Assembly (NCBI RefSeq): GCF_019247615.1 | Contig: NZ_JAFBAT010000111.1 | Coordinates: forward strand, 1-47,182 | Reading direction: 5' to 3' | DNA: 47,182 nucleotides | From: Mycobacterium sp. | GTDB lineage: Bacteria > Actinomycetota > Actinomycetes > Mycobacteriales > Mycobacteriaceae | Shown here: one piece after another, positions 16,720-27,529 of the stretch | Position numbering within the stretch: position 1 is the stretch's first letter | How the letters are laid out: every line of letters starts with the position of its first letter | Made by a program: the position numbers and the translations under genes | The notes under the pieces: model-generated | Databases searched by the model: none | Told to the model about the DNA's origin: nothing | Seen by the model: the letters and a program-made list of their open reading frames with translations, nothing else

Positions 16720-17814
16720 GTGACAGCGCCGACGCGGGTGAAGCTGGCCGACGGCCGTGACCTGCTCTTCTTCGCGTTGCCGGGGCATTGTCCGGCACCG
16801 GTCGAAGATCGCAGGCCGCTGCCGGCGCGCGACCCGCACGCCTCACAGCTGCGGTACGACCAGTCGACGGGGCAGTGGGTCATCATCGCGGCGCTGCGCC
16901 AAGACCGCACCTACAAGCCGCCCGCCGGCCTGTGCCCGCTGTGTCCCGGTCCGACCGGAGTGACCAGCGAGGTGCCCGCCCCCGACTACGACGTCGTCGT
17001 TTTCGAAAACCGGTTCCCCAGCCTGTCCGGCGCAGATCGTCGAATACCGGCGGCGGCGCTCGCGTCCGCAGGTGACGGCTTCGTGTCGGCGCCCGGGCAC
17101 GGCCGCACCGAGGTGATCTGCTTTTCCAGCGAACACACCGGCTCGTTCGCTCAGTTGCGGCCCGCGCAGGCCCGGCTCGTCATCGAGGCGTGGCGCCACC
17201 GCACCGCCGACCTGCTGGCCGCACCGGGCATCGAGCAGGTGTTCTGCTTCGAAAACCGCGGAGAGGAAATCGGGGTGACGTTGACGCACCCGCACGGTCA
17301 GATCTACGGCTACCCGTATCTGACGCCACGGACCGCCGCCATGCTGGGGCAGGCCCGGGAACATCGAATCCGCTACGGCGGCAACCTCTTTGCCGACCTA
17401 TTGGCGCGCGAGGTCGCCGACGGCAGCCGCGTCATCGCGCGCAGCGACCTGTTCACCGCCTTCGTGCCGTTCGCGGCGCGCTGGCCCGTCGAGGTGCACA
17501 TCTACCCGAACAGGTTCGTGCACAATCTCACCGAGCTGAACGCGGAAGAGCTGCACGGATTTGCCGAGATTTACCTGGACGTGCTGCGACGGTTCGACCG
17601 GATGTATTCCGCTGCGCTGCCCTACATTTCGGCGCTGCACCAGTTCGCCGCCACCGACGCCCAGGCCGACGGTTACTTCCACGTCGAGTTGCTTTCGATC
17701 CGGCGCAGCGCCACCAAGCTCAAGTATCTGGCGGCCTCGGAATCGGCGATGGACGCATTCATCAGCGACGTCACACCCGAAAGCGTCGCCCGGCGACTGC
17801 GGGAACTCGGATGA
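16720..17814 (+). CDS. galT: Galactose-1-phosphate uridylyltransferase
   Basis: 364 residues, a complete GalT. It swaps UMP between UDP-glucose and galactose 1-phosphate in the Leloir pathway. The active-site triad H190-P191-H192 lies in [11 protein letters not shown], with H192 the expected nucleophile. A zinc-type pair, C72 and C75 (CPLC), is present, as is the FENRFPSL phosphate-binding motif. The C-terminal GalT domain carries [18 protein letters not shown] and YFHVELL. The start is GTG at 16720. It is directly coupled to galK by an ATGA overlap. From memory, H37Rv has this gene split into two frames (galTa, galTb); here it is whole. Confidence 0.95.
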   Translation: MTAPTRVKLADGRDLLFFALPGHCPAPVEDRRPLPARDPHASQLRYDQSTGQWVIIAALRQDRTYKPPAGLCPLCPGPTGVTSEVPAPDYDVVVFENRFPSLSGADRRIPAAALASAGDGFVSAPGHGRTEVICFSSEHTGSFAQLRPAQARLVIEAWRHRTADLLAAPGIEQVFCFENRGEEIGVTLTHPHGQIYGYPYLTPRTAAMLGQAREHRIRYGGNLFADLLAREVADGSRVIARSDLFTAFVPFAARWPVEVHIYPNRFVHNLTELNAEELHGFAEIYLDVLRRFDRMYSAALPYISALHQFAATDAQADGYFHVELLSIRRSATKLKYLAASESAMDAFISDVTPESVARRLRELG

Positions 17815-18899
17815 CCGTACGGTACGCCGCGCCGGGGCGGATCAACCTGATCGGGGAGCACACCGACTACAACCTGGGCTTCGCGCTGCCGATCGCATTG
17901 CCGCAGCGCACCATGGTGACCTTCGCGCCCGACCGCTCAGATGCGATCACCGCGTACAGCAACCGTGCGCAGGGCGTGGTGCGGTTTCCGCTCGCGACGG
18001 TTCCCGGACAGGTGACCGGCTGGGCCGCCTACCTCGCCGGGGTGGTGTGGTCCCTGCGTCAAACCGGTCAACCGATACCGGGCGGCACCATGTCGATCAC
18101 CAGCGACGTGGAGATGGGGTCGGGGCTGTCGTCGTCGGCGGCGTTGGAATGCGCGGTGCTGGGCGCGATCGCGACGGCCGCCGGAATGCGCATCGACGCG
18201 AAGGAGCAGGCGCGGATGGCCCAGCGGGCCGAAAACGAGTACGTCGGGGCCCCAACGGGTTTGCTCGACCAGCTGGCATCGTTGTTCGGGGAACCCTCGA
18301 CGGCGCTGCTGATCGACTTTCGGGATCTCAGCGTCGTGCCTGTGGGGTTCGACCCCGACGCCTCCGGTGTCGCGCTGCTGCTGATCGACTCCCGCGCCAG
18401 GCACCAGCACGTCGGCGGCGAGTACGCCGTCCGCCGCAAATCGTGTGAACGCGCCGCCGCCGATTTGCAAGGGTCATCGCTGCGTGAAATCTGGGATCGC
18501 GGGCGCGCGGACTTGGACGCAGTCCAAAGCACCATCGATGCCCGCCGCGCGCGCCACGTTCTGACGGAGAACGGCCGGGTGCTGGATTTCGTTGCAGCGA
18601 TTCGTGATTCGAACTTCGTCGAGGCCGGCCAGATCTTCACCCACTCACACGTCTCTATGCGCGACGACTTCCAAATCACTACCGAGCACATCGATCTGAT
18701 CGCCGACACCGCGGTCCGCGCGGGCGCGTTCGGCGCCCGGATGACCGGCGGCGGCTTCGGTGGTTGTGTGATCGCGTTGGTGCCCGACGGCCGGGCCGAC
18801 GCCGTGGCCGAAGAGGTGCGGCGGACGGTCCTGGCCGCGGGCCATCCGCGGCCGATCATCACCCGGACCCGTGCGGCCGAGGGCGCCGGCCCCGCGTGA
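17811..18899 (+). CDS. galK: Galactokinase
   Basis: 362 residues of the GHMP kinase family; phosphorylates galactose at C1 with ATP. The galactokinase signature [13 protein letters not shown] lies at residues 9-21, the ATP-binding motif GSGLSSSAA at 103-111, and the GHMP C-terminal motif MTGGGFGGC near 315. The ATG at 17811 overlaps the galT stop (ATGA), so the two are translated as a coupled pair. The frame is open far upstream inside galT, but the galactokinase motif starts eight residues after this ATG, which fixes the start. No galE or permease gene is adjacent. Confidence 0.95.
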   Translation: MTVRYAAPGRINLIGEHTDYNLGFALPIALPQRTMVTFAPDRSDAITAYSNRAQGVVRFPLATVPGQVTGWAAYLAGVVWSLRQTGQPIPGGTMSITSDVEMGSGLSSSAALECAVLGAIATAAGMRIDAKEQARMAQRAENEYVGAPTGLLDQLASLFGEPSTALLIDFRDLSVVPVGFDPDASGVALLLIDSRARHQHVGGEYAVRRKSCERAAADLQGSSLREIWDRGRADLDAVQSTIDARRARHVLTENGRVLDFVAAIRDSNFVEAGQIFTHSHVSMRDDFQITTEHIDLIADTAVRAGAFGARMTGGGFGGCVIALVPDGRADAVAEEVRRTVLAAGHPRPIITRTRAAEGAGPA

Positions 18900-18949
18900 C
18901 TGAGCTTCGCCGCCGGTCGGCTCCCGGTGCTCATGTGGCGCAGGTGACC

Positions 18950-19432
18950 TCAGGCCGCAGTGAACTTCACCGCGCCCAGGTGCATCCGGTCAACCGCCTC
19001 TTTGAACTCCTCCCGCGTCGGTATCCGCTGGTCGCGAAACTTCAATCCCATCATGCGTTGGGCGCGCGCGACGCCATACGACTCGGCGCAGCGATGGTAC
19101 AGGTCGGAGACAATTTCGCGGTCGCCGATGAGCTCGCCGCGCATGGCGGTGGTCTTGCCGTCGTAGACAACCTGGGCCGGCGCGCCGTTGCGGAAGTTCT
19201 GCTTCCACGGGGCGCTGGCCAGCGCATAGAGCTCCTGATCGATGACGTGGGCACTCACCGGAATCGTGTACTCCCGGCCTGTCTTTCGCCCGGTGAAGCG
19301 AAGCACCATGAGCTGTTTGCGCGCCGGACCGGCGAGCGGGGTGCGCAGCAGGAAGCCCAACGCCGGATTGACGAAACGCAGCAGCGCCGACGGCGGATGG
19401 CCGGCGTCGATCGCGTACGGCTGTGCTGTCAT
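18950..19432 (-). CDS. Deazaflavin (F420)-dependent nitroreductase-family protein
   Basis: 160 residues from ATG 19432. It has the small split-barrel layout of the mycobacterial Ddn-like / DUF385 family: an N-terminal helix, then KQLMVLRFTGRKTGREYTIPV, a strong family motif, and WKQNFRNGAPAQVVYDG, matching the conserved W-x-x-N-F and G-G-x-A region. Members bind F420 or related cofactors and reduce quinones or nitro compounds; some have other roles. A longer start at 19450 (MAYGGF) is possible. The C-terminal 40 residues (LKFRDQRIPTREEF) look helical and are less typical. The gene is convergent with galK. Confidence 0.85.
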   Translation of the reverse strand: MTAQPYAIDAGHPPSALLRFVNPALGFLLRTPLAGPARKQLMVLRFTGRKTGREYTIPVSAHVIDQELYALASAPWKQNFRNGAPAQVVYDGKTTAMRGELIGDREIVSDLYHRCAESYGVARAQRMMGLKFRDQRIPTREEFKEAVDRMHLGAVKFTAA

Positions 19433-19533
19433 GAAACCACCGTAAGCCAATCAGGGTCGCCGGTGCAGCGATTGCGCAACCGCGCCGTGGGGCGGTGCAT
19501 TCCCCGCGGCCCGGTGCGCCTGCTTGTCGCGGA

Positions 19534-20214
19534 TCAGGGCGTGATCTTGGTTTGGTCGTCGATGACGTTCGCGGCGTCCATCAAGACGCCTTGATCGCTC
19601 TGCAGCGAGTCGGCGTTGAGCTGAAGCACGAACACCGCACCCTGGCTGGGAATCACGACCGTCTTCTGCGCGACGGCCCGAGTTTGGCCGTCCTTCAGGT
19701 AGGTGCCGCTCAGCTGCCAGGCCTGAAAGCCGCTGAGCGTCGAGGCCCGGCCGTTACCCGAGCCCTGGTAGCCGGGAAGACCCAAGATCTCGTTGGGGGC
19801 GTACTGGATGATCTTGGCCTGGTCGACGTTGCCGGTGAGTTTCGAAAGAAGCGCCGAGATGGTGGGTGGGTCTGCGGGATTCGCCGGCTGCGAGAAAATG
19901 ATGCCGCCGTAAGACGTATTGGCGTTCTGGTTGATCTGCCAGCCCGCCGGCACCGGCAGGTCGACGTTGGGACCGGGATCGCCGTGACGGACGGGAGTCT
20001 CACTGATTCCGCTGTCGCGGATGTAGTCGGCGATCGTCGGACCGCCCTGCGCGCCCGGCGTCGGGCCGGCCGCGGAAGTCTTGGTCGAGGTCGATGTTGA
20101 GGTTGACGTGGAGGTCGAGGTCGAGGTCGAGCTCGACGTTTTGTTCGAGCCGCAACCTACCAGCGCAAAAACGAGCGTCAAGGTAACAGTTGCTGCTGTC
20201 AAGTGTTTCATCAA
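19534..20214 (-). CDS. lpqN: LpqN-family lipoprotein
   Basis: 226 residues. A signal peptide ends in the lipobox L-V-G-C21, so the mature protein is lipidated. A low-complexity Ser-Thr linker (residues 27-47) follows, then the LpqN/LpqT domain, recognisable from IADYIRDSGISETPV, LPVPAGWQ and the SALLSKLTGNVDQAKII region. LpqN (Rv0583c) has been reported in cell-envelope lipid work, and in M. tuberculosis it lies beside the GH92 mannosidase Rv0584, as it does here. The two genes are divergent with a 146-base shared upstream region. The gene symbol rests on this synteny and domain, so a paralogue (lpqT) remains possible. Confidence 0.85.
   Translation of the reverse strand: MMKHLTAATVTLTLVFALVGCGSNKTSSSTSTSTSTSTSTSTSTKTSAAGPTPGAQGGPTIADYIRDSGISETPVRHGDPGPNVDLPVPAGWQINQNANTSYGGIIFSQPANPADPPTISALLSKLTGNVDQAKIIQYAPNEILGLPGYQGSGNGRASTLSGFQAWQLSGTYLKDGQTRAVAQKTVVIPSQGAVFVLQLNADSLQSDQGVLMDAANVIDDQTKITP
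20083..20130 (-). repeat. Hexanucleotide tract encoding (Ser-Thr)8
   Basis: Eight six-base units, mostly GTCGAG on the plus strand with scattered variants, encode alternating Ser and Thr. Unit loss or gain would keep the frame and change only linker length. Confidence 0.85.
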
Positions 20215-20360
20215 TCAAATCTCCCGAGGATTGGGCCGGTACCAGCACCAGCCACGCGGGAATGAGACTAACCGACGTCGCGATCGACGTTGCTGGCGAA
20301 CCGTTCAACTTCTCGGTCGAAATGCCGCGCGAACAGACGTCCATCCAGTAAGAGACAGCT

Positions 20361-22982
20361 ATGCGGGCACGGCGGTCCTTCATCGCAATTATCGCGATCA
20401 TCTCGCTCGTGGGCGTGTTCATCACTTTCGTCGCAGCGGCTCCGCCGAGTGCCTACGACGGTGAGCCGGAGTTGGTCGCCAATCCTGTCGACCACGTCGA
20501 CACGCTCATCGGGACCGGGACGGGCGGCGAGACGGTGGGGGAGATCAACAACTTCCCCGGCCCCTCCGTGCCGTTCGGGATGGTGCAGTACTCACCGGAC
20601 ACCGTCGGCAACTACGCCGGCTACAACTTCGACAACCCACGCTCCACGGGGTTCAGCATGACCCACGCGTCGGTGGGCTGCGCCGCGTTCGGCGACATCT
20701 CGATGCTGCCCACCACCACCGCAGTCGGATCGCAGCCGTGGAACGCCTGGGAACGGATCGCCCACGACGACTCAGAGCAGGGTTTGCCAGGCTACTACAC
20801 CGTGCGGTTCCCCGGCACGGGCGTCACCGCCGAACTCACGGCCACCACCCGTACCGGTGTCGGCCGGTTCCGCTATCCGCACAACGGCCGGCCCGCGCTG
20901 TTCCAGGTACGCTCCGGTGCGTCCCTCGCGGGCAATTCCCGCGCCACCATCCAGATCGACGAGGGCGGCGCCACCATCACCGGCTGGGCGACCAGCGGCG
21001 AATTCTGCGGCAAAAACAACACGTACACCGTGTATTTCGCGATGAAATTCAGCCAGCCGTTCACCTCTTACGGCACCTGGGACGGCCATTCGGTCTATCC
21101 CGGTGCGCCACGCGCGGCCTCGCCATACAGCGGAGGTTACGTTGAGTTCCCCGCCGGGTCGGTGCTCGAGGTGCGGACGGCGATCTCCTACGTGGGCATC
21201 GACGGAGCGCGCGCGAACCTGGCGGCCGAGGGTCAGAAGAGCTTCGACGACGTGCGCGCCGCGGCCGCGTCGCAGTGGAACGCGGCGCTGTCGTGCATCG
21301 CGGTGGCCGGGAGGAACGTCGCCAACCTCGATACCTTCTATACCTCCCTGTACCGATCTCTGTTGCACCCCAACACCTTCAACGACGCCGACGGCCGCTA
21401 CATCGGATTCGACTGCTTCATCCACACGGTGGCGACCGGGCGCACCCAATACACCAACTTCTCCGATTGGGACACCTACCGGGGCCTCTCGGCGCTACAG
21501 GGACTGCTCTTTCCCAGGCAGGCCAGCGACATGGCTCAATCGCTCGTCAACGACGCGGAGCAAAGTGGGTCGTTTCCCCGTTGGGCCCTTGCCAATTCGG
21601 CCACCGGCGAAATGACCGGGGACAGTGTGGTGCCGTTGATCGTGAACCTCTACACGTTCGGCGCCAAGGATTTCGACGTCAACACGGCACTGCGCTACAT
21701 GCTGCATGCCGCGACCACCGGTGGTGCCGGGCTGGGCGACTACGTCGAGCGCCCGGGCATCAGCACATATCTGGCGCTCGGCTACGCACCCGAAACGGCG
21801 CAGTTCGGCGACGGCGCCTCGATCACGCTCGAGTGGTCCGTCGACGACTTCGCCATCTCCCGATTCGCGGAATCACTCGGCGACACCGCCACGGCCGCCG
21901 AATTCCAGCGCCGGGCGCAATACTGGCAGAACCTGTTCAATCCGACGACCCGCTACATCTCGCCCCGCGACGCCATGGGCTTCTTCCAGCCCGGCCCGGG
22001 GTTCGTGGATTCCCCTGTGGGCTTCGGCCAGGAAGGATTCGATGAGGGCAACGCCGAGCAGTACGTCTGGTGGGTACCGCACAACGTCGCCGGATTGGTG
22101 ACCGCGCTGGGCGGCCGCACCGCCGTCGCCGGCCGGCTCGACCGGTTCACCGAAAAGCTGAACGTGGGCCCCAAAGAACCGCATCTGTGGGCGGGGAACG
22201 AGCCGGGCTTCGGGGTGCCATGGCTGTACAACTACATCGGTCAACCGTGGAAGACCCAGCTCACCGTCGACCGGGTGCGGGGCCTCTTCGGTCCCACACC
22301 CGACGGCGAACCAGGCAACGACGACCTGGGCGCGATGTCCAGCTGGTACGTCTGGGCCGCCCTGGGCTTGTACCCGAGCACCCCGGGCGCGCCAATTCTC
22401 GCAGTGAACACGCCGCTGTTCGATCGGATTGTCATCGCCCTTCCCGGAGGCAAATCCCTCCGGATGTCCGCTCCCGGCGCATCGGGTCCGCACCACCTCA
22501 GGTACATCGGCGGCTTGAGCGTCGACGGCCGGCCCACCGATCACACGTGGGCCCCCGAGTCGATCGTCGACACCGGTGGTGAGCTCAAATTCTCGCTCGC
22601 CGCCTACCCGAACAAGGCGTGGGGCACGGCCGAGTCCTCCGCCCCGCCGTCTTTCGGCGCGGGCAGTTCGGCGGTGACCGTCAACGTCACCCGACCCGTC
22701 GTCACGATCGCGCCGGGCCGCGCCGGGACCGTGACGGTCGACGCGCAACGGATGATCGACGGCGCCGGCGGATATGGCATCACCGGCGCAGCCACCGAGG
22801 CCGGAATCAGTGCTGCACCGGCGTCCGGCCAGTTCCACTCGGACGGGTCGGTCAGCGCCGAGGTGTCGATCACGGTGGCGCCGACGGTGCCCGAGGAATA
22901 CTACGTCGTGTTCCTCACCACCGCGGTCGGCGAAAGTGTAAGGAGATCAGCCATTTTGGTCGTCGTAGAAGCTGACGAGTGA
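20361..22982 (+). CDS. Secreted GH92 alpha-1,2-mannosidase
   Basis: 873 residues with a signal peptide ([18 protein letters not shown], cleavage near A-A-A-P). The GH92 fold shows in [99 protein letters not shown] and [19 protein letters not shown]92 enzymes are calcium-dependent exo-mannosidases; the D-D-L-G-A-M-S-S-W motif belongs to their catalytic region. The C-terminal 120 residues are a beta-rich extra domain. The likely target is mannose on the cell envelope or on host glycans. It corresponds to Rv0584, with LpqN divergent on one side and the Rv0585c-like gene convergent on the other. Confidence 0.94.
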   Translation: MRARRSFIAIIAIISLVGVFITFVAAAPPSAYDGEPELVANPVDHVDTLIGTGTGGETVGEINNFPGPSVPFGMVQYSPDTVGNYAGYNFDNPRSTGFSMTHASVGCAAFGDISMLPTTTAVGSQPWNAWERIAHDDSEQGLPGYYTVRFPGTGVTAELTATTRTGVGRFRYPHNGRPALFQVRSGASLAGNSRATIQIDEGGATITGWATSGEFCGKNNTYTVYFAMKFSQPFTSYGTWDGHSVYPGAPRAASPYSGGYVEFPAGSVLEVRTAISYVGIDGARANLAAEGQKSFDDVRAAAASQWNAALSCIAVAGRNVANLDTFYTSLYRSLLHPNTFNDADGRYIGFDCFIHTVATGRTQYTNFSDWDTYRGLSALQGLLFPRQASDMAQSLVNDAEQSGSFPRWALANSATGEMTGDSVVPLIVNLYTFGAKDFDVNTALRYMLHAATTGGAGLGDYVERPGISTYLALGYAPETAQFGDGASITLEWSVDDFAISRFAESLGDTATAAEFQRRAQYWQNLFNPTTRYISPRDAMGFFQPGPGFVDSPVGFGQEGFDEGNAEQYVWWVPHNVAGLVTALGGRTAVAGRLDRFTEKLNVGPKEPHLWAGNEPGFGVPWLYNYIGQPWKTQLTVDRVRGLFGPTPDGEPGNDDLGAMSSWYVWAALGLYPSTPGAPILAVNTPLFDRIVIALPGGKSLRMSAPGASGPHHLRYIGGLSVDGRPTDHTWAPESIVDTGGELKFSLAAYPNKAWGTAESSAPPSFGAGSSAVTVNVTRPVVTIAPGRAGTVTVDAQRMIDGAGGYGITGAATEAGISAAPASGQFHSDGSVSAEVSITVAPTVPEEYYVVFLTTAVGESVRRSAILVVVEADE

Positions 22983-23031
22983 CCGATAGCTGTGGGTCGC
23001 CTGAGCTCGCAAGGATTCTTGCGAGGCGTCG

Positions 23032-25419
23032 TCAGATCATGTCGTTCTCCGTCAGCCACCGCATCACCTGCCACCCGGCGAATACGGGGAGCCAACAGGT
23101 GAGCACGCGATACAGCAGGACCGACGGCACCGCAACGCCCGCCGGCACACCGAAGGCGGCCAGGCCGCCGATCAGTGCGGCCTCGACGGCGCCGACACCG
23201 CCGGGCGTCGGCGCGGCGGATGCCAGTGTTCCGCCGACCATCGTCACCACCGTGCAGGTGACGAACGACGCGCCGCCGCCGAAGGCTTGGACGCTGGCCC
23301 ACAGCGCCGCCGCCGCGCCCAGGGTCGTCACGGAGCAACCCAGGATGATCAGCCCCAGCCGTTTGGGTTCGCGGGCGACCTCGACGAGGTCGCCGGCCAG
23401 TTCCTTTAGCCTGGGACTCAGGTCCGTCGCCAGCCAGCGCCGCAGCCGCGGCACCAACAGAAACGCACCGATCATTCCCAACGCCACGCCCGCGATCAGG
23501 TACAGCACCGTGGATTTCGGCACGAAGTGCTTGAGGTCCATCGATGCGCCCGCGACGGTGCTGAACAAGATCAGCAACAGAACGTGCATGATCACCTGAA
23601 CGGCTTGTTGCAGTGCCACCGCAGTGGTGGCCCGCACCGCCGAAAGGCCGCCACCCTTTTGCAGATAGCGTGTGCTGAGCGCCAGGCCACCGATTCCAGC
23701 CGGCGTGGTCGTTGCGGCAAAGGTGTTGGCCACCTGCGCAATTGACAGCTTCCAGAAGCTCACCGATTCGTCGGCGCTGGCCCACAGAGCCGTGGCCGCG
23801 CCCACGTAGGTGAGCGCAGATATCACCAAGCCCAGCAGCGCCCACCACCAGTTGGCCCTGCTCACTGCGGAAACGAATGTCGGCACGGTGCTGATGAACG
23901 GATATGCGACGTAGACCAGCGCAACCAGCAGCACCAGCTGAATGACCTGCCTGCGGGTGAACCTGGTGATGGTTTCGGTTTTGATCTGATCCGCCCCGGT
24001 CTGGCGTTGCACCTCCGCGCGAGTCTCGGAGATGACGGCACCGGCATCGGATATCGACTGCCGGATCCGTTTGGGCACGGCCGCTTTCGTGAGCCGGCGC
24101 GAAGCCGTCAACACGGTGTCTTTGCCGAATACCTCGATCGCCGCGCCCACCGCGGACTCCGCGTCATACAACGCCGACGTCGTCACCAGAAGCTGAGCGA
24201 TGTCCGATTGCAGTTGGATGTTGGTGGCGCCGTACTCGGCGCTGCCGAACCCGCCGAAGAGCACCGTGCCGTCTAGGATCGTGATCTCGTTGCTGCGCAG
24301 ATCGCCGTGGGAGATCTGGTGGTCGTTGAGGACTCGCAGCGATTCCCATACCCGGGCAACCGGCAGCGTCAATGCGCATCGGTCAAGCGGCGCACCGCGA
24401 ACGGGCTTGTGCGCGTATAACATCCATCCCCGGTCAAGGAGAGCGACAGCAATCGGCGCCGTGTTGCCGACGCCGACGTCACCGACGGCAATGGCCATCA
24501 GTGCGCGGTGCTCGACGGCCCGGCGCATCGACGCCACCAGGGGTCCGGTCTCGCTGCCGCGCAGCCGAAGCTTGCGCCAGAGTTGCAGCAACGCGCCGCC
24601 GCTGCGCTGATGCGGTCCGTACAGCTCGACCACAGCCTCGTCGGAGGGCGCATCGGAATCCGCGCACCGGGCCGAAAGAACGAGCGGCCCCGGTCCGGCC
24701 GGCCGGACCACTTGCAGCGCGGAAACCAGGCATCCCCGCTTGGCCAGCGCGCGCACCGCGCCGTCGAGCGGCACTTCGAGCGCGGGCGTGCCGACGACCA
24801 GGACCACGAGCGCGCCGACGAACCAGCCCACCGCCAGACCGAGCAGGGAGCGCGCGGGAACTATCGCACTGACGAAAAGGTGGATCGGCACGAAGGCCAG
24901 CAGCAGCGCCCACCACCAATGTCGCCAGCGCGCGGGAAGCCAGGGGCCCGACACGGTCAGCACCGACGCAAGCATCGCGATCCACCGCGGGTCGTCCAGG
25001 ATCTGGGCCAACACGGTCTGTGGCCGGTCGGAAAGGTCGAAATGCCATTGGGGCGCCGAGATGCCGTTGCCGCCGATGGACAGCGGAAGAACCGCGAGGA
25101 TCCCGGCGGCCGCATACGCGCCGAGCAGCTTCCACTGCCGGGCGATGATCAGACCGATGAGGATCGCGAAGGGCAGCGCCAGGATGGCGATGCCGTATAC
25201 CAGGTAGACGAGATCCGACTGGGTGGGGGTCAGCACGCCGACGATCTCCGATATCGATCGCTCGAGCGCCACCCACTGTGGGCGGGTGATCAGTGAACCG
25301 GCGATGACGATCGCGAAGAAGATCGCGCTGGCCGCGAGCCGGATGATGTCGTTGGTCCGCCGGGTTATCGGTTGCAGCAAGTTGCCCGACACGCTGATTT
25401 CGCGCCCGTCAACTCGCAT
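23032..25419 (-). CDS. Multi-pass membrane protein with degenerate kinase domain and LPG-synthase TM fold
   Basis: 795 residues, the same as I recall for M. tuberculosis Rv0585c. The N-terminal third has about six membrane segments. The middle (about 235-480) resembles a kinase: HGDLRSNEITILDG near 367, but the DFG position reads FGGFGS, so catalysis is doubtful. The C-terminal half carries six or more segments and the lysylphosphatidylglycerol synthase membrane-domain signature (TTPAGIGGLALS, SAAPTPGGVGAVEAALIGG). This domain usually flips lipids or polyprenyl-linked substrates. No aminoacyltransferase catalytic domain is present. ATG at 25419 (MRVDGREISVSG) is chosen; a start at 25476 would add a basic tail with no conserved feature. 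The gene is convergent with GH92. Confidence 0.88.
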   Translation of the reverse strand: MRVDGREISVSGNLLQPITRRTNDIIRLAASAIFFAIVIAGSLITRPQWVALERSISEIVGVLTPTQSDLVYLVYGIAILALPFAILIGLIIARQWKLLGAYAAAGILAVLPLSIGGNGISAPQWHFDLSDRPQTVLAQILDDPRWIAMLASVLTVSGPWLPARWRHWWWALLLAFVPIHLFVSAIVPARSLLGLAVGWFVGALVVLVVGTPALEVPLDGAVRALAKRGCLVSALQVVRPAGPGPLVLSARCADSDAPSDEAVVELYGPHQRSGGALLQLWRKLRLRGSETGPLVASMRRAVEHRALMAIAVGDVGVGNTAPIAVALLDRGWMLYAHKPVRGAPLDRCALTLPVARVWESLRVLNDHQISHGDLRSNEITILDGTVLFGGFGSAEYGATNIQLQSDIAQLLVTTSALYDAESAVGAAIEVFGKDTVLTASRRLTKAAVPKRIRQSISDAGAVISETRAEVQRQTGADQIKTETITRFTRRQVIQLVLLVALVYVAYPFISTVPTFVSAVSRANWWWALLGLVISALTYVGAATALWASADESVSFWKLSIAQVANTFAATTTPAGIGGLALSTRYLQKGGGLSAVRATTAVALQQAVQVIMHVLLLILFSTVAGASMDLKHFVPKSTVLYLIAGVALGMIGAFLLVPRLRRWLATDLSPRLKELAGDLVEVAREPKRLGLIILGCSVTTLGAAAALWASVQAFGGGASFVTCTVVTMVGGTLASAAPTPGGVGAVEAALIGGLAAFGVPAGVAVPSVLLYRVLTCWLPVFAGWQVMRWLTENDMI

Positions 25420-25586
25420 GGCTCGATCCTCTGCGATCCTGCGGAGCGGGCCGCGCCGTTGGCGGCCCGTCGACAACTTAACCGGATACCTCGCCGCAAG
25501 CGCGCACCGCTGGCTTTCACTCGCCGCGCGTAGGCTCGGCTAGGTATCAAGTAGGTAGTTGAGCTATCGAACGGGGAGGACGACGC

Positions 25587-26534
25587 GTGGCCAGAACGGA
25601 CGACGACACCTGGGAGATTACCGAGAGCGTGGGCGCGACGGCATTGGGCGTCGCGGCTGCCCGGGCGGCGGAAACGGAGAGTGAAAATCCGCTGATCAGC
25701 GATCCTTTCGCGCGGATGTTCCTGGATGCGGCCGGCGACGGCATGTGGAACTGGTTCTCGGCCACCGACCTTCCGGCCGAGGTCATCGAGGCCGAACCCG
25801 ACCTGTTGCCCCGGATGCAGGGAATGGTCGACTACATGGCCGCGCGGACGTCCTTCTTCGACCAGTTCTTCCTGGACGCGACCCGGGCCGGCGTGCACCA
25901 GGTGGTGATCTTGGCCGCCGGGCTGGACTCGCGGGCCTGGCGGCTGCCCTGGCCCGGTGGGACGACGGTGTACGAACTCGACCAGCCCCGGGTGCTGGAG
26001 TTCAAGTCGGCCACGCTGCGCGAAAACGGCGCCGAGCCGGCCTGCAACCTGGTGCATGTTCCCGTTGACCTGCGCCACGATTGGCCCGCCGCGCTGCGGC
26101 AGGCCGGTTTTGACGGCTCGGCGCCCGTCGCGTGGTCCGCCGAAGGGCTGCTGCCGTTCCTCCCCGCGGCCGCACACGAGCTGCTGTTCGAGCGCGTCCA
26201 GGCACTGAGCGTGGCGGGCAGCCGGATCGCGGTGGAGGCGCCCGGCCCGGACTTTCTCAACGAGGCCGCCATCGCCAAGCGCCGCGCGACGATGCAGCGG
26301 GTGCGCGACTTGATGGCCAAACTGCAGCCACAGCGCGAGATCCCCGACGTACAAGACCTTTGGTATTTCGACGAGCGTGAGGATGTCGGCGACTGGTTGC
26401 GTCGCCACGGGTGGGACGTAACGGTCACGGAGGCGGTGGACCTGATGGCCCGCTACGACCGCAGGCCCCCGCAGGGCATCGACGACGACGCCCCGCGCAC
26501 CTTGTTCGTGGCGGCCGAGCGGGCGGGGGAGTGA
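25587..26534 (+). CDS. SAM-dependent methyltransferase, TIGR00027-type (copy 1)
   Basis: 315 residues of the mycobacterial family related to leucine carboxyl methyltransferase. The SAM site is [17 protein letters not shown] (about 107-123), followed by [13 protein letters not shown]-terminal [20 protein letters not shown] and C-terminal [19 protein letters not shown] are family marks. The start is GTG with GGGGAGGA 6 bases upstream. The next gene begins 8 bases after the stop, so the two form an operon. Substrates of this large family in mycobacteria are unknown. Two closely related copies follow (26542 and 29267). Confidence 0.92.
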   Translation: MARTDDDTWEITESVGATALGVAAARAAETESENPLISDPFARMFLDAAGDGMWNWFSATDLPAEVIEAEPDLLPRMQGMVDYMAARTSFFDQFFLDATRAGVHQVVILAAGLDSRAWRLPWPGGTTVYELDQPRVLEFKSATLRENGAEPACNLVHVPVDLRHDWPAALRQAGFDGSAPVAWSAEGLLPFLPAAAHELLFERVQALSVAGSRIAVEAPGPDFLNEAAIAKRRATMQRVRDLMAKLQPQREIPDVQDLWYFDEREDVGDWLRRHGWDVTVTEAVDLMARYDRRPPQGIDDDAPRTLFVAAERAGE

Positions 26535-26541
26535 GCCAAAG

Positions 26542-27495
26542 ATGAGCAGCGCCAGAACCGACAACGACACCTGGGCGATCACCGAGAGCGTGGGTGCGAC
26601 GGCGTTGGGCGTGGCCGCGGCCCGGGCGGCCGAAACCCGCAGCGAGCATCCATTGATCAAAGACCCGTTCGCGCAGGTTTTTCTGGACGCCGTCGGCGAC
26701 GGCGTGTGGAACTGGCATTCCGCCCCGCAACTGCCCGCCGAGCTGATCGAGGCCGTACCCGAGTTGCCGCTGCAGATGCAGTCGATGGTCAGCTATATGG
26801 CTTCGCGCACAGCATTTTTCGACCAGTTCTTCAACGATGCCGTTCGTGCAGGCATCCGCCAGGCGGTGATTTTGGCGGCCGGCTTGGACGCGCGCTCGTG
26901 GCGGCTGCCCTGGCCGGACGGCACGACGGTGTATGAGCTCGACCAGCCCAAGGTGCTGGAGTTCAAATTGTCGACATTGGCCGAGCACGGGGCGCAGCCT
27001 GCGTGCAACCGGGTCGCCGTCGCGGTGGACCTGCGCCAGGACTGGCCGAAGGCCTTGCGGGAGGCCGGTTTTGACCCCTCGGCACCCAGCGCCTGGTCAG
27101 CCGAGGGTTTGATGCCGTACCTGCCGGCCACGGCGCAAGACTTGCTGTTCGACCGCATTCAAGCGCTTACCGTCGCGGGGAGCCGGGTCGCCGTGGAGGC
27201 TCTCGGGCCGAGGTTCCTCGACGCGGAGTTTCGCGCGAAGCGCCGTGAACGGATGGATCGGATCCGTACGTTGATGGCCGAAGTGGATCCGAAGCGTGAG
27301 ATTCCCAGGACCGACGAGCTGTGGTACTTCGAGGAGCGCGAAGACGTCGGTGAGTGGTTCCGTCGCCACGGCTGGGACGTGGAGGTGACGCCGACGGACG
27401 AGCTGATGGCCGGCTATGGCCGTAGCGCGCCCAAGGAGGTCGAGGACCGGGTGCCCGCGAATTTGTTCGTGGCCGCGCACCGGAGGGGGTCCTAG
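26542..27495 (+). CDS. SAM-dependent methyltransferase, TIGR00027-type (copy 2)
   Basis: 317 residues, closely related to its neighbours. The SAM motif [19 protein letters not shown] and [13 protein letters not shown] are present, as is the C-terminal [19 protein letters not shown]. The motif spacing matches copy 1. The first copy's stop is only 7 bases away, so it was probably created by tandem duplication and is cotranscribed. The patatin gene follows 34 bases after its stop, also on the plus strand, so four genes (25587-30223) may form one operon. Confidence 0.92.
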   Translation: MSSARTDNDTWAITESVGATALGVAAARAAETRSEHPLIKDPFAQVFLDAVGDGVWNWHSAPQLPAELIEAVPELPLQMQSMVSYMASRTAFFDQFFNDAVRAGIRQAVILAAGLDARSWRLPWPDGTTVYELDQPKVLEFKLSTLAEHGAQPACNRVAVAVDLRQDWPKALREAGFDPSAPSAWSAEGLMPYLPATAQDLLFDRIQALTVAGSRVAVEALGPRFLDAEFRAKRRERMDRIRTLMAEVDPKREIPRTDELWYFEEREDVGEWFRRHGWDVEVTPTDELMAGYGRSAPKEVEDRVPANLFVAAHRRGS

Positions 27496-27529
27496 TGTCA
27501 GGACGATCGGGACCACCACACTGATCCGC

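Noticed and set aside
17190..17810. N-terminal extension of galactokinase
   Set aside because: This part lies entirely inside galT in another frame and reads as Arg-rich low-complexity sequence; galactokinase motifs begin right after the ATG at 17811.
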